A DNA stretch of 64,000 nt from Lichenostomus cassidix (lineage: Eukaryota > Chordata > Aves > Passeriformes > Meliphagidae), in assembly GCA_008360975.2 (NCBI GenBank), contig CM039182.1, forward strand, positions 91,285,405 through 91,349,404, written 5' to 3'. A model generated the notes under the pieces. It was not told where the DNA came from. It saw nothing but the letters and a program-made list of their open reading frames with translations, and searched no databases. Position 1 is the first letter of the stretch, and each line of letters begins with the position of its first letter. Of this stretch, positions 60,916-64,000 are shown one piece after another. The position numbers were made by a program, and so were the translations under genes.

Positions 60916-63474
60916 CTGTAAAGGAATAAAAAATAGTTAGAAAACTTGCCTGTGGCGATGTGCATTTTACCCTCACTGCTCTTGGCAATGACTTGAATGC
61001 TCAGTGATAAATAAACCTTACAAATTAGTATTTTAAAAAGTATGACAGAACATGCTAAAACTAATTCAAAATCAGCTGTCTTGTGTATGCAGTTGTGAAC
61101 CAGGTGGTTTTGGCTGCTGTGTACACTGGGTGTTACCTGGTCACCATCATTAAATCAAATCAGAAACTGAGAAAATGCTCAGATTTTTCAGTGACAGGCC
61201 TGACTCAAGCTTTGGGTTTTATTTAGCAATTGACATGAAATGGGATGGAAATGGCAGCTTATCATCAACCTCTTTTTTAATGTTTATGTGATTCTTGTAA
61301 GCCAGTCACTGACTGCACTTGGCTTTGCAGGTAAACCAATGTAGCAACAGAATAGTATTAAAAAGGCCCCCCCCAAATTAAATAATTGTATTTCCTAGCA
61401 GTCTGGATGTGATAGAAAATTACAAGAGAGATTGATTTTTCTTTTCCCTGCTACCTGTGGGTCATTTCTTCCTTATTTCCTTAATTGCTGGCTCCCTCAG
61501 CACTAAAGACGGCAGATCAATGGGGTTAATACAGAGGGTGGCTGGGAGGCAGAGCACCATTGATTCACCAGCAGGAGCAGATCCCTACCTTCCCCAAGTT
61601 TTTGGTTCCCTCTTCAACATTCACAGCAGCACTGTTGACATGGTCTTCAATCCTGTCAATCTTCTCCTGCTGCGACTAGATGCAAAGGAATTATGAGTGA
61701 GGTAACCTGCTGGGAAGCAGCAGTGAGCCAATACACACCATTTTAATGCTGTAATCAGGGCCCCACAGCAGCTTTCATCTGCGCCCGGCAGCCTTAGTGG
61801 TGCTCCATGATTAGCATCTGATAAACCCTGCTGAAACTACAGACTTACTTTGAAAATATCTAAACTATTAAGTAATAATATAGGGTGGATTTTAGACAAT
61901 GTCTTGCTGTAGTTAAAGAAAACAACCCAAAACATATGATTTCTAAATCTTTTATATGAATAGAGGAATTCACATTCCAAAAGGAAAAATAATTCATACT
62001 AGTCTGTTTTGTTTCCTGCTGAGCTTCATGTTAAAAAAAACAACAACAAAACTAAAGGACATTTATAAGATCAGTACTAACTCAACATAAAAAGCTGCAT
62101 CAAGAAATCTAAGCAGAAGTGTTTAATTACAACATTATAGAACAATGACTTCAGAAATAGTGACAGCACTGAAAATATACTTGATGTTGCTCTGTATTTT
62201 ACTGTTTGATTTTACAAAAACATTACATCCTTTCTCCAAATGCAGTCAGTCAGATTCCCCTGCAGTCTCTCCTGGGGAATACTGGAGCAGAAGATAAAGG
62301 GGTCTATAAGTTTGTTTATTCTTACTTTAATCTCAGCAGTATGCAGGCTGTTTTATGTCACAAAATAATGAGACGGCTGATGTTCAGCTTAAAATAAAAG
62401 GCATTCTGAAATTTTTGCCTCTTTGTAATTCAGAAACTGCTGAATACACCAGCTCTAGTATGTTCATCTACTATGCAGTCCACCCACCTTAGATGCTTGC
62501 TATTCCATCTAATGATGGTTAAGTGTAAAATCCAGAAAGTCCTGGGAACAGGACTTTTTCCTCTAGCCTTTAGAATACGGGATGAACATTTCTGGAATCC
62601 CTCTCCAGTCTAATGGTTCTTGGGTTTTTTGTAGAGATGAAGCAGCACATACTCAGCAGAAAGGATAAAAGCTAGGTTATTTCTCCCTACTAACCCAACA
62701 GCAAGGAGATTTAAGAACTCTCTAGGAGATGATAATTTGTTTTTAAATTCCCTGTGGCACAGGAAGAACTAAACATTGGGAACCCATATTTTGGCAGTGC
62801 TGTGAGATCACTGAGAGAAAGGGCATGATAAAGGTGAGGGATTTTTTCAGTACACCTGATAAAGTGAGAAAAGGTACCTGACAAACACCCACCCTGTGCA
62901 GTGAAGGCTGTTGCCACCATTACAGTTAGAAATGGTAAAAATTAACAGGACCTGGGTAGAAGTCTGCAGCCAACTGTAGAGCTCCTGCTAAGGTTCAGCT
63001 CACGGCCACATGCACTGGCTGGAACATCGTTGCTGCTCTGGTGACAAGAACTTGGGAGCAAGTCCTGGCACTAGTGCTGGAAGAGGAGAATGCTTCCCCC
63101 TCAAAGTGCCACCTTGGCAGAGCCAGAATCACAGCAGAGGCACATCCTCATCTTTTTTGTCCCCACCTAGCAGTTCCCCATTCACCCTGTTTTTGTAGGA
63201 GACTCTGTAGGACAGAATGCAGAATTAATACTTACACAGACTAAGAGAGAAAACTCAGTCACCAACTGGTTGAGCTCAATCAAGTCCTGCAAAAAAACCC
63301 AAATGTTACTTTGTGATAGTTTCTAAAACCAAGAGAGCCAACATGGCAGGGAGGGAGTTCCAACATACCCCTTCTAAACTTTCCCAGGACTCGGCTGCAT
63401 TTTCTTCCTGAGGTATTTCCGGAAGGCGGGAGCAGATCTGGATTAAACTTTGGGAGCCATCCTTCACTTCCGTG
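60676..63474 (-). CDS. STX17: STX17 (syntaxin 17), C-terminal part, four coding exons, gene continues past right edge
   Basis: Syntaxin 17 is the Qa-SNARE recruited to completed autophagosomes. It pairs with SNAP29 and VAMP8 to drive fusion with lysosomes, and it also acts at the ER and mitochondria contacts. Four minus-strand exons join in frame to give the last 160 residues of a protein that is 302 residues in human. They cover a linker with RLPEIPQEENAAESWESLEG, the SNARE helix with its zero-layer glutamine in SQQEKID, and the double glycine-zipper membrane hairpin. The tail ends SAKKSS. The N-terminal Habc region is missing only because the window ends. Differences from remembered human sequence include Arg for Ser202, Cys for Asn just before SQQ, and loss of the tyrosine before LPEIP. 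It converges on ERP44. Confidence 0.97.
60916..61588 (-). other. STX17: STX17 intron before the last exon (673 bp)
   Basis: Unremarkable intron. No repeat or extra exon recognised. Confidence 0.9.
61589..61675 (-). CDS. STX17: STX17 coding exon: second half of SNARE helix
   Basis: 29 codons between GCATCTAG and AAG|GTAGGG, phase 0 on both sides. They encode SQQEKIDRIEDHVNSAAVNV then EEGTKNLGK. The first glutamine is the zero-layer residue, Q196 in human. The residue at human position 202 is Arg (codon AGG). Confidence 0.96.
61676..63235 (-). other. STX17: STX17 intron within the SNARE helix (1560 bp)
   Basis: AT-rich intron that splits the SNARE coding region directly before the zero-layer glutamine codon. 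No named element. Confidence 0.9.
63236..63286 (-). CDS. STX17: STX17 coding exon: first half of SNARE helix (51 bp)
   Basis: 17 codons, DLIELNQLVTEFSLLVC, between TTTTTTTTGCAG and TGT|GTAAGT, phase 0 on both sides. It is separated from the previous exon by an intron of only 82 bases. Confidence 0.94.
63369..63474 (-). CDS. STX17: STX17 coding exon: linker before the SNARE motif
   Basis: 106 bases between a TTTCTACAG acceptor and a GGG|GTATGT donor. One base completes a codon from the previous, unseen exon; then 35 codons read TEVKDGSQSLIQICSRLPEI and PQEENAAESWESLEG. Relative to human QIYALPEIP there is one extra residue and no tyrosine. Confidence 0.93.
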
Positions 63475-64000
63475 CTGTAGAAAGTTTCTGAATGAGAAAC
63501 ATGATGTTTATAAATAAATGCACCAAACCAGGATGCAGGTGGTGTGCAAACTTTCTCACTCTTGAAGTCTCTCAAGGGTAACCTGATACTTAACCTAATT
63601 CCAGCCAAGCAACAGCCCCAAAAACGATCATACAGGGAGAAGATTTACAGCACTACAGTTTCTTAAAAATACGTTAGACAAAGAAATAGATTCATTTCTA
63701 TCAGCACATTTTCACAACCAGTCCTGAAATGATACTAAATTATACTCTTGAATTCAAGGTGATTTAATTCATTTTGTATTGACCAGGTTGAGCTTGGGAC
63801 AAAAAACTTTTCATTTACATATGACACATAAAAATGCTGTGCTCCCAAAACTGAACAGACAGTTTTTCATTATATGATTGATTATCATGCTTGTGGTTTG
63901 ATTTTCAGCCATTTGGAACTAAAAGAAGCTGGAGGAAAAAGCTTTCAAAGCAAAAGCAGTGAAACCCAAGTAATGTGGTGCCCAGCATTCTGTGCTGGAT
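63475..64000 (-). other. STX17: STX17 intron, partial
   Basis: Sequence upstream of the first visible STX17 exon, running off the right edge. No further STX17 exon is visible in it. Confidence 0.85.

Noticed and set aside
1..64000. CRISPR array, operon, phage, plasmid or tRNA/rRNA genes
   Set aside because: No spaced direct repeats, no dense same-strand gene run and no cloverleaf with A and B boxes were seen. The window is ordinary avian chromosomal DNA.

Overview
The window is nuclear DNA from a bird. Short exons with GT-AG boundaries are spread through long AT-rich introns. The interspersed repeats I can recognise are CR1 LINEs, the dominant avian repeat family. The encoded proteins read as close vertebrate orthologues of known mammalian proteins. 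Species cannot be fixed from the sequence alone. There are no bacterial, plasmid, phage, CRISPR or operon features, and I found no new biological system.

Three protein-coding genes account for the coding content. (1) The 5' end of INVS (inversin) is on the minus strand. It has a predicted non-coding first exon near 10602, the start-codon exon (6955-7124) and one ankyrin exon (1109-1275); the rest of the gene lies beyond the left edge. (2) ERP44 is complete on the plus strand. Its 12 coding exons run from 10929 to 55514 and encode 406 residues, the same length as the human protein, with a thioredoxin-like CRFS active site and a C-terminal KDEL. (3) The 3' half of STX17 (syntaxin 17) is on the minus strand. 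Four coding exons between 63474 and 60676 give the SNARE motif, the two-part glycine-rich membrane anchor and the stop codon. Its N-terminal exons lie beyond the right edge. The order STX17-ERP44-INVS matches the human 9q31 neighbourhood as I remember it.

INVS and ERP44 are head to head and share a CpG island and apparent bidirectional promoter (about 10200-11350). This contains a 61-base pure pyrimidine tract and a ZNF143-like motif. ERP44 and STX17 are tail to tail, with about 2.2 kb between their furthest plausible poly(A) signals. Most remaining sequence is intron. The recognisable repeats are four CR1 copies: 7463-8820, 11390-11621, a very old one at 16455-18185, and 47765-48145. There are also a few short tandem repeats.

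The genes are not a functional operon. ERP44 retains client proteins in the early secretory pathway, STX17 is the autophagosomal SNARE, and inversin works at the primary cilium. The observations most worth checking are residue differences from human at known functional positions: KDEL instead of RDEL in ERP44, and Arg at the human Ser202 position plus loss of the Tyr157-region tyrosine in STX17.
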